Positions 26,743 to 40,494 of a stretch of DNA of 64,000 nucleotides are shown piece by piece. This stretch comes from Pelecanus crispus (lineage: Eukaryota; Chordata; Aves; Pelecaniformes; Pelecanidae). Position 1 is the first letter of the stretch, and each line of letters begins with the position of its first letter. The notes under the pieces are model-generated. The model had not been told where the DNA came from. It did not search any database and saw nothing but the letters and a program-made list of their open reading frames with translations. The DNA lies in NCBI RefSeq assembly GCF_030463565.1, contig NC_134643.1, positions 128,570,309 through 128,634,308 on the forward strand, given 5' to 3'. The position numbers and the translations under genes were made by a program.

Positions 26743-28666
26743 TTTGAGCTGCTGGCCAGGGCTTCTCAAGACCATCTCAAGATTTCAAAGGCTTCACTAT
26801 TTGGTGTGTTCAAATACTGCATATCATTCCTACCACTGGCTTCCAGCTGGGGGTGCCAACGTGACACATCATTTGCAGTAGACAGTTCATCGGATAAAAA
26901 TATTGTCACTTCATGTTTTGAGCTGCTCAGATCTCCCTTTTGTGGTTTGATATTACAGCTAAGCTGATCTATTGACTAGCTGATCTGAGAGGGGCAGTTC
27001 TACCTAGAGACGAGGAGACAGAGGGGTTGTAAGACAGCCATATTCAGCCATAACATCCCTATGAAAGACGCAACTCTGACCAATAGATCTACTGTTCTTG
27101 AATGTCAAGGTGCACCTCAGGCTTCTTGGGCTCAGTCTCTTCCTGACCCTGAAAGAGGCAGAGCTGGGTAATACATCATGGCTCTTCCTAAATGTTACTG
27201 ACTCACGACACCAAAAAAGGTGTGCCTGGTATTGAAATGGGGATATCTGGCATTATCTTCTTCCTCTCTTACAGGAACATCACAAAGATTAACACTGCGT
27301 TTTCAGTATCAGCCCCAGGAACATGCTGAATGAATACCTCAGTGAGGTGAATGGGTCACTTCACATGTCATGGAGCTATGGTCCCAGGCTCTCTGCAGAC
27401 TCATATCTGCTTTGCTTGTCTTCATTTCTCATTTTTGAGGTTTTTCTTCCCAGTCACAGCACCTGGAAACCTGTCTGTGTTGTTAAAAGAAAACAGAGTT
27501 TCCAGAGATTAAGACAGTAGCTCAGGAGAAAGGCACAGCTACAGCAAATTGGCATATATAGGCTATTTCCAAAGTTGCTTCCAGTAATTTTGCAGCTGTT
27601 AACACAGCACCTTGGTTCAGTCCAGGAACTACCAGTACTAATGCTAGTCCTTGGAAAAAAATAACAAAAGAGATGAGTAATTTGCCAGCGTATATTTTCT
27701 TCATCCTAAATCACCTGTTTAAATTCATCAGAGCACTGGCAAGCAGCTTTGTGCCTTCAAGCTTTTCTACTGAAGGTCAGAAGAAATTTATACAGGACTT
27801 AAAATACTGAAATTTTAACTTTGCATTCATTATTTTGACAGCCGTTTTCCATATGCCTACCTTGTTGAGGAACACTGTAAGCTTCTGCATCTTGTGTAGA
27901 GAAGAAGAGATTAAACCCTATTTTGGTGGAAGAGGTTACAAAGATGCATATAGGAGGAATTTGCCCTGAGGGTCTGAATATCCTCCAGTTAGGGGTGCTG
28001 GAAGAGACTACTGTTCCTTACCCACTCCCTAGCTGCTTATCACCACTTCCAGACAAAGGCCCCAACGCTGTTGTCAGAACTGGGCATCCCTCCTCAGTCA
28101 TAACAACCTGGGAGTGCTTAAACCATTGGGTTTTACAACTCCAGCTTGTTTTGATTGAAGCAGGTGAGAGAAACAAATGTCCTGGCAGAGAGGATAGTGA
28201 AAAGCAGCTGGAGACCCATGATGAGTCACTTCCGGATGCAAACAGAGCTGTTTGCTCACCCTGTATCAGGTTTGACTCTGTCACCAGGGAAGGTATCAGC
28301 TTCAAGATGCATTTAAACAGTGATGAACAAGATTGAAAAAGCGGTCCATCACAACCCCAGCAGCAACTAGTGAGCCTAGGCTCACATATGAGCTTCAGTT
28401 CTGGAGTATTACAGGCCTTATACCCAGCAAACTGAAAACATGATCCGAATCCAAATTGCCACTGATATCTGGGGAATCCTTTCCAACTGTTGCCTTCCAG
28501 GCCTTCTTCTGCTATCACCAATAAATGGTGATAATAATTTAATTAATAATAGTAATAAATTAACAAAGTAAAACACCTATCATTGTGAAAACAGTAGACT
28601 TGTTGGATACAGAAAATTACACTGAAGGAGCACTGCAAATTTTGTAACATCATTCTCCTCTCTTGT
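26743..28666. other. Spacer between opposing CR1 elements
   Basis: Nothing recognisable. The frame at 27923-28336 and its antisense partner at 28018-28521 have no family match. Confidence 0.65.
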
Positions 28667-30350
28667 CACAGAATCACAGGACTGCTGAGACAGAAGGAAC
28701 ATTTGGAGATCGTTTAGTCCAACCGCCTGCTCAAAGTGGGATCAACTACAACAGGTTGCTCAGGGCTGTTCCAGTCAGGTTTTGAATATCTCAAAGGATG
28801 GAGACTCCACAACTTACCTGCATAAGCTGTTTCAGTGTTCAATTACTCTTCCAGTAAGAAAATTTTTCTCCTATGTTTAAATGGAATTTCCTGTATTTCA
28901 GTTTGTGTCCATTGCCTCTCATCCTGTCACTGGGCACCAGTGAGAAGAGCCTGGCTCTGTCTCCTTTGCACCATCCCGTCAGGTTTTTTTAGACAATGAT
29001 AAGATCCCCCAAGTCTTCTCTGCTCCAGGCTGAACAGTCCCAGGTGTCTCAGCCTTTCCTCATAGTAGAGACGCTCAAAATCCTTTAATCATCTTCATGT
29101 CCCTTTGCTGGACTTGCTCCAGTATGTCCATGTCTTTCTTGTTCTGGGGAGCCCTATACCGGACTCCAGATGTATCACCAGTCCTGAGTAGAGGGGAAGG
29201 ATCACCTCCATTGACCTGCTGGTGGCGTTCTGCTTAATGCAGCCCAGGAGGTTTATGGTCTTATCACAAGGGCACTTTTCTGGCTCATGTCCAAGATGGT
29301 GTTCAACAAGACTTCCAGGTCCTTTTCTGCTGAGCTACTTTCCAGCTGGTCAGCCATGTACCAGCATGGACTGGTGCACAGGGTTGTTTCTCCCCAGGTG
29401 CAGGACTTGGCTTTTCCCTGTTTTGAACTTCATGAGGCTCCTGTCAGACCATTTCTCCAGCCTGTTGAGGTCCCTCTGAATGACACCACACACATTTGGG
29501 TGTCAACCACTCCTCCCAGTTTTGTATCACCTGCAGCCTTGCAGAAGGTGAACTCTATCCCAGCATCCAGGTCATTAATGAAGACGTTAAACGGTACTGG
29601 TGCCAGTATTGATCCCTGGGTGCCACCAGTGACTGGCATCCAGCTGGACTTTGTGATGCTGATCACAACTCTTTCAGCTGAGCAGTTCAGGCAGTTTTCA
29701 GTCTACCACACTAACCATTTATCTAGCCCATACTTCATCAGTTTGTCAATGAAGATATTATGGGAGACAGTGTGGAAAGCCTTATTAAAGCCAAGACAAG
29801 AAATATCCACATCACTCATCTCATCCACCAAGCCAGGCATCTCCTCACAGGTGGTTATCAGGTTGGTCAAGCATGACTTCTTCATAAATCCACACCAGCC
29901 ACTTCTAGTCACCTTATCCTTTGCACTTCTGGAAGTGTTTTCCAAGACTATTTGCTTGCTCACTTCCCCAGGGAAGGAGATGAGGTGGACTGGCCTGTAG
30001 TTCCCTGGATCCTCCTTCTTGTTCTTCTTGAAGATAGGAGTGACATTTTCTTTCTTCCAAGTGTCCACCCATCACCATGACCTTCCAAGGATAATTGAGA
30101 GTGGCCTTGCAAGGACATGGGCCAGCTCCCTCAGCCCTCATGGAAAAATCCCATCAAGTCCCATGGATTTATATATGCCTAGCCTCCCTAAATGATGCCT
30201 AGCTTGATCCTCCTCCATCAAGGGTAAATCTCCATTGCTCCACATATTCCCACTGGTCTCAGAGACCTGGGATTGCCAAAAGCAAGTCTTACTAGGAAGG
30301 ACTGATAAGAAGGCATTGAGTACCTGGCCTTTTCCTCAGCCCATCTTTCC
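28667..30350 (-). mobile_element. Antisense CR1 LINE, about 1.7 kb, decayed
   Basis: The 3' end is at 28667 (CACAGAATCACAGG on the + strand, the reverse of the CR1 terminus). The body runs leftwards on the minus strand. Reverse-transcriptase blocks are legible on that strand: VTPIFKKNKKEDPGNYRPVH (about 30050-29980), then LGFNKAFHTVSH where motif A should read [12 protein letters not shown], and AAGDTKLGG (about 29540) where motif C should read FADDTKLGG. Acidic catalytic residues are therefore lost in both motifs. It differs from the 24-26 kb pair in its 3' UTR and is probably another subfamily. The 5' edge fades near 30350 and is approximate. Confidence 0.87.
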
Positions 30351-31119
30351 ACCACTCCTCTCCACATCCTCTCTAGATAGGGCTGAAAGAGCAGAAACAG
30401 CAAAATGGGTTCAAAAAGTGAAAGGACACATTCATGAAAAACAAATCACCAGGAACTAACAATTACAGGGATGCTTCACCCTCCACATCCATCTCAGGAA
30501 GGAAATGGGCCTCAAATTGTCCAAGACTCTTCTTGGGACACAGCACCATATACACACACTTCCCAAGGCTTACTCTTTGCCCCATCAGTGATGGCGTTAC
30601 TGGGCTATGTGGATCTGTACAGACAGCCTTCTGTAGGCTTGGATAAATGCGAGTTTGATGCTGAGGCAGTGTGTGCCATTGCCCCTTCTGCTTTTTCAGT
30701 GTCTCTCATAGTCTCCTCCCTGCTCATCTGCCTGATGGAGAGAAAATCTGTACTACTCGTCTTGAGTACCTACTGATATCTATATCACAGGCTTAAAATG
30801 GGACTGCAACAGTTGTTCATATGCTTTAACCAGCACTATCTAGATAATTTTCATAGAGACAACACTGCAGCCGTCAGAGGGCAAAGCTTGGTGAAGTCTG
30901 CCAAACCTACCTAAGCAATTCTCTAACTGTTTTAATCAGATGCAGAGCTGCATTATGTTCACTAATTGTGATTAATCTTGCAGATAAAGAGGCTACTGTG
31001 ATAGACATTGTAGAAGAGACAGTCATCAACACTGAGCACTTACAGTGTAAGTATTAATGACGGAGAGGAAAAATAAAATTTTACCTTTGTTTTTTCTCAG
31101 ACTGCAAGCTGAATCTCAG

Positions 31120-31225
31120 ACAGATTGCCTGACTTGTTTAAGACCACACCACAGGTCTGTGGCAGAGCTAAGACTAAATCCAAATTTCTTAAATCCTATT
31201 CAAGTGCTCTAGTCACAGCACAGTG
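31120..31225 (-). mobile_element. MIR-like ancient SINE, antisense
   Basis: On the + strand it reads GACCACACCACAGGTCTGTG, GCAGAGCTAAGACTAAATCC, then CAAGTGCTCTAGTCAC. This is the reverse of the MIR head and core (GTCACACAGCAGGTCAGTGG, CAGAGC, AGTGCTCTATCCAC). Confidence 0.5.
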
Positions 31226-33570
31226 ATGAAGTGTCCTCAGTTTTCAAAACTATTAATGATTTCCAACACTGGATTCCTAGGAATCCAACATGAGGCAGGT
31301 TGAAGAAACCTCATTTTCAGAAAACAAATTGCTGAGAGGTCTCAATTTGGACATAGGAAAACTGAGTCATATGAAATTAATAGTTGCATTTAAAAATCTT
31401 GGACAAAGTCCTCTTTCTTCGAGAGTTGCAGAATATTTGTTTTCCACTGTATTGTGTGGGTTTTTTTCTTTTTCTTATTTATCTTCTGGGGCTGACTTAA
31501 GAAAGATAAATGAGAAAAGCTCTTTGGCTTCACACATTCAGAGTGCTCTTACCATTAGGCTATTACCCATACTTGAATACTAAAACAATTGACAGTTTTT
31601 ATCACTAAGTAGAACCTGAAGGCCACAACAAAAACCAGAAACTACAGTATTCTTGACTATAATTTTTAGTTGCCATGGTGATACATTTGGACAGTGAATA
31701 TACTTATTGGTCTCTCTTCCTGGGAGTGTGGCACAGAGAGAACCACGCAGTTCTTATTCGGAGCATCATTCAGCGAATTTGGTGACTCTTTTGCTCGAGA
31801 AGGTTGAGAGGGCTGGACTGCACATGATGCATAAGAAAGTATCTATAAAATGGCCTGCTTGGGTTGTAGTCAAGGAGCTGGGGCTGACTCAGTTCCAGAA
31901 CCTCCCCATGCCCAGTTCCTGTGCAACATCAGCTGGATGAGTTGCACCTCTCTCTGTTCCTTCTTGCAGAATGGAGATAATGACGCTGCTCTCCCTCACC
32001 AGTGTTGCCTGTTTATTGGAGAGTGCACTGTCTCCTACTTTCTGTTTACATAGGAACATTCATTCTGCTTTTGGTTCTAGCATCCATACTGTAAGGAAAA
32101 GGGTACTTTAATGTATTAATTATTATTATTATAAAGCAATACTGTAAGAGCAATATGAGATGTTCCCCCATAAGAATCTTCAAAATATTTGAAGGAAAGT
32201 GAGCAGAGGGCACAAGAAAATCTTCATTCTCATTGTCCTGTGTGACTGAGACTAGAAACATGTGATGGTAGCTTCTCATATGTGCACTCAGAGGAAGCAG
32301 AACCAAAATGACAATATGGTTGGTATGGCTATGGGCATAAAATAGGCACACAGGGATTCAGCTATTTATTTTCTAATGGTTGTTCTGTAGCTTGCATTTG
32401 AGCTAAGACTCTCACAGGAGTCTTCAGTCTGTTGCCAGTGGGGCAGATTTCCAATTCTTTGCAGCAATCTCATAAGAAAAGAAAAACTTAAGGTAGAAAA
32501 ACAGAATCAGAAACCAATTCTGGGTCCTTGAGAGGCGTAGATGGCAGCTGATCTGAGAGATACAGCAAGGACTCTCTGCACGGGCTTCTTCTACAAAGGC
32601 TCACAGATGGCCTTACCCTGAGCCACCCCCTTCACCTATGGACAAGCATGTACCCCAGTCAGCTGTGCTGGCTGAGAAAATTTCAATCCATCAGGTCTTT
32701 ATGATGGCCACCTTATGTCCCCAGCACGAAGGACCACATGTGCTCTTTCATCCGCTCCACGTGCAGTGCGGGGGCAAGCTTTGGCCATGGGCAGACGTCC
32801 CTGTGGCAAGCCACTAGCAGGAGAGGAGGTGGTTGCGGTGGCAGTGGCTGCTCCTCTGCCAGTTGTACATTTTCTTCAGGCCTCCCATCTGCAAAACACC
32901 TTCAGTCCCACTGGTTTTGCATAAACACTCTTCCAGACAGTGGTTACAGGGAGTGCAGGTGAGCGGTGCCTGGGCAGATCTGAGAGCAAGGAGGGGCACC
33001 AGGCAGCCAGAGCAGGGTGCAGGCTCTAACTTCACCATTTGTGCCAGCTGCCTGCAGAGCATGCAATTGCAGCTGAAAACACCCCGGGGAAGGTGTTTTG
33101 CCCAGCAATGTCTTCCACCAGCACAGTTATTCCTTCAGCGAACGTTGCTGCCTGCTGCCTTATGTTCCCCCAAACAGCCCAATTACAATCCATTGCCCTG
33201 CCAGCCGCCTAACACTACTCACCTTGAGTAAAATCAGGCAGTGATTTAGTGATACTAGGTGCAGGCTGGGGCAGATCCTCCTGTCCTTATTCACTGTGAA
33301 TTGTGCCGTAGGCAGTTATAGTCCCAGAGAAATCAATGGGATAATGAATACTAATTAGTGACAAGTCACAGTGGGAGAATCTGGGAAAACATCTGTCCTT
33401 GCCCCAGGAGTGGGAGTTCCTCAGGTCCTGGCTATTGTCACGCATTTCAGGGGCCCTCACGATCCTGCGGAAAGCAAGATTTTGAATATTTACAAGCAGC
33501 ATAAAAATTGGCCCCAAAAATCACTTTCTCATCAGTTTCACTAAGCCCTAATTATAATGTAAATTGCAAA
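31226..33570. other. Non-coding flank, no gene seen
   Basis: Includes an imperfect X-box-like GTTGCCATGGTGAT at 31669-31682 and a moderately GC-rich patch near 32700-33100. No gene is supported. The preceding gap (30351-31119) likewise holds nothing. Confidence 0.65.
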
Positions 33571-33675
33571 ATTGGAAGGAATTCAGAGACGAGCAACAAA
33601 TATGATTAAGGGGATTGGAAGATTGATTTATGAGAAAAGATTAAAAGACCTAAGTATTATGCAGTTTGACTAAAC
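33571..33675 (+). mobile_element. Ancient L3-type CR1 relic (internal fragment)
   Basis: ATTCAGAGACGAGCAACAAA, ATGATTAAGGGGATTGG and TTATGAGAAAAGATTAAAAG appear in the order of the CR1/L3 block that encodes IQRRATKMIKG and YEERLK. The following TAG/TGA-rich sequence has lost the frame. The match is short but ordered. Confidence 0.5.
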
Positions 33676-36600
33676 GATGACCGTGGGCCTGATCTTCCAA
33701 ACTTTTCCCAGAGATGGCTCTCCACACTAAAGAGGAAGCACAATTTAAAAATACTTACCATGTCCTCCAGTGAGAAATTCTGCAAATCAGTATTCCAAGC
33801 TAAGGCAGAGGGGAGCATTAGTTTTCATCTTGCAGTTAGTGAAAGAAAAAATATCTAGTGTCAAAGCTCAAACAGTGTTTGCAATTTTTTGGGGCATTAT
33901 ACATGGAAAAAACTCCAGAATTTATTCACATTAGATAGAAATGTGGGGGTATGTGAATACTTAAGATCTGGAAATGACCGGCATAACAGCAGTGACAGAA
34001 AAATGATGCTTTTCACTTGGAAGACTGTTAAATACCTTTATTTGTAACTTTCTAAAAGTAAAGAAGAAATCTTCAGCCTCCCCCAAAAGTCAACAGGCTC
34101 AGCTGATGAATTGCACCCCTGCATGGGTACTCCACAGCTTTTTAATGCTTTTGAGGATCTACTTAGTCTCTAGAAAACATTATAGAGATACACAGATGTC
34201 ACAGGAACAAACATACAAAATAATTCAAATGGCAGAAGAAAGCAACAGCAAAATGGGAGATGCAGCATCACAAAAGGCACAGGAGAGACGCAACACCAAG
34301 TCTGAAACTGTCCGCTCACTCCATGGCATGGCTGCCTCCTGGGGTACAGGGCTCTGCTGCAGACAAGCCAGCCTGCTGCTCAGGATGGTCCTGCTCAGGG
34401 TGCTTTCCCCCTTACTAGCATTGGTACCTGGCAGGGGTCCCATGAAAAGCAGGCTTTGGGGGCTAAACTTGTGGAAAACTGCTCTTTATTTCTGGTAGAA
34501 CTAATTTTTTTGCTAGTTTCCCTCTCCAGACCTCCTCATTGCAGGCTTGGCCAAGTGTTGGTGCTGGCACAGGGGGAACAATGGTGGGACTATAGAGTTG
34601 ACCTGGGGAAGGCAGAGGCTGACAGCACAGGTCTTTCTGGAAGCAGCTAGCTGTTAGATTGCCAGCCACATCATAAAACTGTCCAAGTTACCTCCTAAGT
34701 ACTCTAATGGTAGAATGTAGACTTCTGGGACTGAAAGTTTCTTCTTGACTCTCATGCTTAAAAGGTTTTCTCAGAGCCTTTGAGACAACCAGTCTGTGAA
34801 GAGCCAAAAGTATCCATGCGTCTGCTCTACTCAGCTCTATAGTATGGAAAAAACAAGGGGTAGTATATCACTTACCAAAGCATGCTTTTGTTACTGTTTT
34901 AATAATCATCACAAAATGAAAGAAATAAGATTTGTCATAACTGGCAAATAGTTTTTCCTGAAGAAAAAAATGAGGTGGTATTTTTTCTTAAAGTCAGATT
35001 GAAATGCTTTACTTTTGAAAAAGCGACTTTCTTTTTGTTAAAGTTTGGAAACATCAGAACTTTCAACTTCTATTTTTTTCCCAATTAAAAATTAGCCTAC
35101 TATTTTATAAAGCAAAAAAGTTTTAAAAGTGTCAGATTAATCAGAATCAAAACCAACATTGAATCAAAAAGTAATGAAATCAGAATCAAAACCAATACTT
35201 GGATTCATCAAAATATAGCATAATGGTTTATTCAGTAGGCAAAACAATCTAAGTTTTGTATTTTGGATCAATCTAAGCAAACTCCCGCTGTCTGTGGGAG
35301 TCCATCTCTAAAATCCATCACTCATCAGGCTCTGGCCTTGGGTAGCTAATCTCCCTGTTGCGCCAGAGTCTGGCTTGGACAAAGATTCAGTGCATGACAC
35401 AGTGGCTCTGCAACATAGGGTGCAAGTGAATAAGGTCTCAGATCTAGGCATAGTAACTGAAAAACCTCACAGTACTGGTACCAAAACCAAACTTGGCCCA
35501 GAGAGCTTTGTCTGTGTGAGTCCATGTTGCAATGAGGGCTGATGATAGGAAAGGATGCTGACATGATGCGACATCCTCAGAGGCATGAATCTGCTGCCCT
35601 AAGTGGCTTCACCGCTGTGCTCACTCAACATACCTGAGAGAAACAGTGTGTGAGAGACACAGATGCCATTAAAAAAACAGAGCTGCCCACCCTGGGACCC
35701 ATGTGTACCAGCTCTGGGGAAAGCAGTTCCCAGAGTTTCCAGGAATGACCTCAGTGATTCAACAGATTCAGATTTATACCAGCAAGCAGAGCAGAAACAA
35801 ATGCCCTGCCTTTTTCAATGGCCCTAGAGCAAAAAGAAAAAAACCCTACTGTCTTTTCCAGAAACCTCACAGCTGCTTATCTGGAGCAGTTCATGACAGT
35901 GAAAGAGGTGGATAAATATGTCATGTAATGCTGCAATGTGATTTTTAAAGGCAGGCATGATTTCACTTAGGCAAGCAAGGGAAGGGTGAGTCAGCAGATG
36001 ATTTCGTAAGAGTGCTTGGCAGCCTGCTCCAGCGTGGTGGCTATGAGGGCGGCGAGCAAGGCAGGCTAGCTGGTGGGCTGGGTGGGTGCCAGCCATGACC
36101 CTAACCTCACGTAAGACGCAGCCAAGACTGCAAGTCTCCAAAGTCAATATGGAGAGAAGCAACAGCTGAGGAAAACTGCTGAGGGAGGGAAGGCTCTTGT
36201 GAAAGGAGCAAATGCTGTCGGAGAAAGACCCCCAAAAGTCTTTGCAAGCCAGGGTAGGTCCCCCATGGTCTCCCTCCTCCCTCCCATGGCTGCTTCCTAT
36301 TGCATCTCTCTGACTTCCACAAAACTTCCTTTTGAGGAGGAGGAGGAAGAAGAGGGATAAAGGGTCTGGGAGGCCTGGAAGCTGCTGCCCCCCTTCCCAG
36401 CTCCACTTCGACATAAGCCTCGGATGAGGAGGGGCCTCTCTACCCCACAAGACAGGGGTGACTGCCTGCCAGTGCCAGCACTTCCCCACCCACTGCAGTG
36501 GTTGGGTTGGAGCCAGCTGCTCCATAGCTGCACGGGAGCCACAGCACAGCAGCCGTGTCTAACCCCCAGGCAGTGCTGAGGCAGCCTCTCTCCAGCCATG

Positions 36601-37306
36601 TGCACGATTTCGACCCAGGAGCCTGGTGGAGGTGCAGGGAATGGTGCTCCAACTAGTGAAAAGTAAAAAGAAAAAACCAAGAAGCTCACATGGGGCTGGC
36701 AAGGAGCAGGTTAGCTCTACAGCACCCAAATGAGGGGTGCGTAGGTGTCCTTCCTCCACACCTGTGCTTGAGGACATCAGCGCTTCCTCCCTCTGTCCCC
36801 ATGCTGCATGAGGAGAAAGCAGGAAAAGCCAGCGTGAAGCTGTCAGGGATTTTTGTTACAGGTACCAGCACGGCACCCTCCATTGCACACAGGGAGATGA
36901 CGAGCCACCTGTGGAAGGAGGAACTGAGAGGCACAGCCTTTATAGACCAGTGCCACTGGCATAAATATTGAACCCAAATGTGTTCTACCTCACATCTGAA
37001 CCAAACCCAAGCAACACCTAAGCAAACCTCAGGATGCTCATGAGGAAATACGAAAACTGTGAGAGAAAAGGAAGTAGTGAATAAGGGACAGTGAGCAAGG
37101 GAAAAACTGCAAGAATGTTCAAAAAACCATGGATTTGTTCACAAAATTTGGTTTTATATCAACAATCATTTTTATTGCAATCAACGCTTTCAAGTAAATT
37201 TTGCCATGTGAACTCCAGCAGGCTTTGATGTCCTAGTCTGATATTGCTGTTCTACTTGATATTTGCTTTGGTTATTTCTGCACAGGTTCACACTCACCAT
37301 TAAATT

Positions 37307-37327
37307 CCCCCCCCCCTTTTTTTTTTT
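37307..37327. repeat. C10T11 homopolymer junction
   Basis: Ten C directly followed by eleven T. A longer T18 run lies at 37784-37801. Confidence 0.85.
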
Positions 37328-37783
37328 CCTTGCAAGAAATTCATAATCAGCTTGCCTGAAAAACTCTGTAGTTCAAGACTGCCATCTTGAGGTTTACTAC
37401 ATATAAGGACTAGCATGTTGATTGAACTACTAGGATTCAGGGGATTATTAGTGAGCTCAAGCACCTAGCATTTAAAGTACTGTTTTAAAAAGGCATGAAC
37501 ATATGTACAGAGGGGTGGTTCATCTCTGCTGTGTATTACCTGGAGTTAAGGGATCTAGCTAACAGAAATGTCACTCCCAGTCAAGATTTTCAAAAGCAAA
37601 TAATAATTGTGACTGCTCTGCTTTGGGATATTCTACTCAAAATGCCCTAGGAAGTACCTGGTGTTCAGACTGTGCTCAGTTCCAGCCATCTGAAAATCAA
37701 TGAACTTTCTAAGTATTTTAAGCCAGGCACCCAAAATGAATAATTATGAGGGGATTTTTTTGTGGTTTGTTTTTTTGGTTTGG

Positions 37784-37801
37784 TTTTTTTTTTTTTTTTT
37801 T
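37784..37801. repeat. T18 homopolymer
   Basis: Eighteen T after a GT-rich, T-rich lead-in (37755-37783). On the minus strand it would be a poly-A run, but no retrogene body is visible beside it. Confidence 0.85.
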
Positions 37802-40467
37802 GTCTATAAGATGCAGGTTTGCTTATATTCTTAATTTAAGTTAAAGGTAATGTCAGAGGCAAAATAAAACTATGGCTTTCAAAAATATTTAAAATCTACA
37901 TGGGGAGTATATTGGTTTAGGTATTCCCATGTTTTAAAATGAAGGAGAGACTTTAATGCTTTGGGGTGTAAGATTAGGAGGTATTATGAAATCATTTTCA
38001 TTCTACAGCATTGTCCAGACACTAGTAATTTATCACTGCAGGAAAGCAAATGAGTAGATTGTTACAACAAATCATGCATAGGTTGAGAATTTACCATTGA
38101 AAGTGGGATGTTGCTTTTCATTCTTCCTGCTGCAACTGCCAGGTGGCTTTTGGCTTGGGAAAAGGATGTGTGCCAACACGTTCACAATAAAGTGCATTAA
38201 GGATGAGGCGCCACAGGAAACCAGAGACCCTCAAAAATATGCATTGTTAGCACCACAAACAACCCGTGTTTCCTTGTGATATTTTTCATTTTGAAGCCAA
38301 GCAGAAAAGTAAACCTTTCTGAAACCATTGCCCGTGATATATATTCCCCAGTTAGCACCACTACCCAAATTGCACAAGTATGTTTCATTATTTTACAAGA
38401 ATTTTAGATTGTAGGAGATGGGAAGTCCTAAAACTATAAATTTGACTGAAGTCTAGACAAAAAGCAATCTACCTCCAGCTACGTAACAGTCAGTCCAAAG
38501 GAAGAAGTCCTGTTTGTTTTCCAGTGCAGCAGCAGACTGCAGCAGAAGGTATTTTTATCCTAAGCATTTAGTACAGCAACGACACATCTCACAAAAGAAA
38601 TCCAGTATCAGCTCTGATCATCTTTAAACTATCAGGGACTGAGTTACATCCTGGTCTGGAAGGAGGAGTAGGTAAGAAACTAATTTCCCTTTCACAGCAA
38701 AGCAAGCCATGAATTTGAATTATTTTTCTTGCTTTGAAGTCCAACATACCTTGCCAATAAATCGCGGTGGTATGTCAGATCTTCTGAAATGGATGGGAGC
38801 AGCGCATGACAGCCTACGGACTGCGCTTCCCGCACAGACCTGCCTCCTGCCTGCGGACCATGGCAGTGCTGGGATGACTAGGGCTGAAAGAAAGATGTTT
38901 GCAGTGGTCTAACGGAGGCTGAATAGGATAGCCACGGCCAAGGGGCTTGGAGCAAATGAGGTCTATCTCCACAAAGAAAGGCCGTTTCGAAGATCTAGAT
39001 CGTGTTAAGCCTATTCACAGAGAATAATGCTTCATTCTTGAAGTAGCCTGTGTTATTTCTTGAGGAGTAATGTGCTACTGAGCATGAACAAGGCGGCAGA
39101 GTCTGTCTCTGTGTGAGTAAGAGATCGCTGAGACTGAGCTGTGAGTTGGTTCACTTGGAAACTATTGTTTGGGTATGAGCCAGGTGTCTATTTTGGGTCC
39201 CTCCACAGGCAGGAGTTGCCTGCAGTTAAGCTGGACTCCTTTCTAGGACAGGCCAAAACGTTGCCCTGTCTTCTGGAAGGGCAAAGAGCAGGAATAGTGC
39301 AATAATGAAAAGGAAATTAAAATTTGGTTGCCTCTTAGCTCTAGGGACGTTCAAATAATTTTAAGCTGGCTACTGTAGTTTTTATGATGAATTCCCAGTG
39401 ACAACTGGGAAGCCAATCAAAAGGTTCAAGAAGATTTGTGCAAAAATTAATTCCACAGCCTGATCAAGTACTGAAAGATTTTGAATGTGGAAGTTTTAAA
39501 AATTATTTAGCCAAATGTTACATTTACAACTGCCAAAGAGGGATGAAATTTGTGTACAACTTTGAAAAAAGTGACATTCTATACTTGGACCTAATCTGTT
39601 AATATCCTTTTGAATGTTTCATAAAATTTCTGTTAATCATTGTATTACTAAGTTGTCTTTGAAGTTTTTTGTTTTAGAGTTACTGCGGTATATCATAACA
39701 TACCTTACATGGGCTGTAAAAGAATGACATTGAGTCCTGTCACATCTTTGTGTTGTATTCTAAACAAAGATTTTTGCCTGTGTTAGTATAAAATCTAAAT
39801 ATTCTGGAAAATTGTAATTTTTGGAGCCTTAAAATTGCTGTTTATATTTCTCCTAGCAAGCCTCTTGTTCCTTTGTCTTATTCTGTATTTTTATAAGATG
39901 CCCCAGGTACTTGACATTCATATCTATGCCTTTCTGCAAACTTGATTTATTATTATAACTCAAAAATAATTGGTGCTACCTTATAAAACAAATCATACAT
40001 TTAAAATTTTAAACTTTTTTCTGCCAAAGTTAATAAACTTTATTTTGTGAAAAGATAAATGAATAAAAGAGAAAAAAGATTTGCATTACAACTGTCTTCA
40101 AAATAACAAAAACTGAGAAATAAGGCCCTTCACAAAACACAAAATAACTGGCAAGGACAAAAAGCAAAGAAAAAAAGGCGCTGGGAGGAGTTCAGAGGGG
40201 CGCTTCAACAGTTGTGTACTGGAGAGAAATTCAAAAACCAGACAGCAAAGCTGCTGATCAGAACTTGAAAAAATTAGTGGTTTAACACCACTGTAGGAGA
40301 AAACAGCTCTGTAAGTCCTAAGAGAAGAGCCCTTTTCTTGCTGATGAGCCCTTGCATCCTGCTCGCCATGGGCCTTGCAGGGTGTCCCCTTCCTCACTGA
40401 AGGGACTTCTCCAGCTTGACACTCCCCGGCTGGGGAACAACCACTGACCAAAGACTAACTTATGACA

Positions 40468-40494
40468 GTGAGCGGGGCGGCTTTCCCCGCTTAC
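40468..40494. other. GC-rich hairpin, 10-bp stem and 7-base loop
   Basis: GTGAGCGGGG pairs with CCCCGCTTAC (one G-T wobble) around the loop CGGCTTT. It is unusually GC-rich for its surroundings. No RNA family is recognised. Confidence 0.6.

Noticed and set aside
29287..30000. 237-codon plus-strand frame
   Set aside because: It is the antisense shadow of the minus-strand CR1.
31669..31682. Second X-box (GTTGCCATGGTGAT)
   Set aside because: The right half-site departs from RGYAAC at two positions and no promoter is near.
35824..36525. 233-codon minus-strand open frame
   Set aside because: GC-rich patch with overlapping open frames. No motif, signal or family resemblance, and no splice-like borders.
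39600..40090. 3'-UTR-like AT-rich stretch with several AATAAA signals
   Set aside because: No coding exon precedes it, and AATAAA is common by chance at this base composition.
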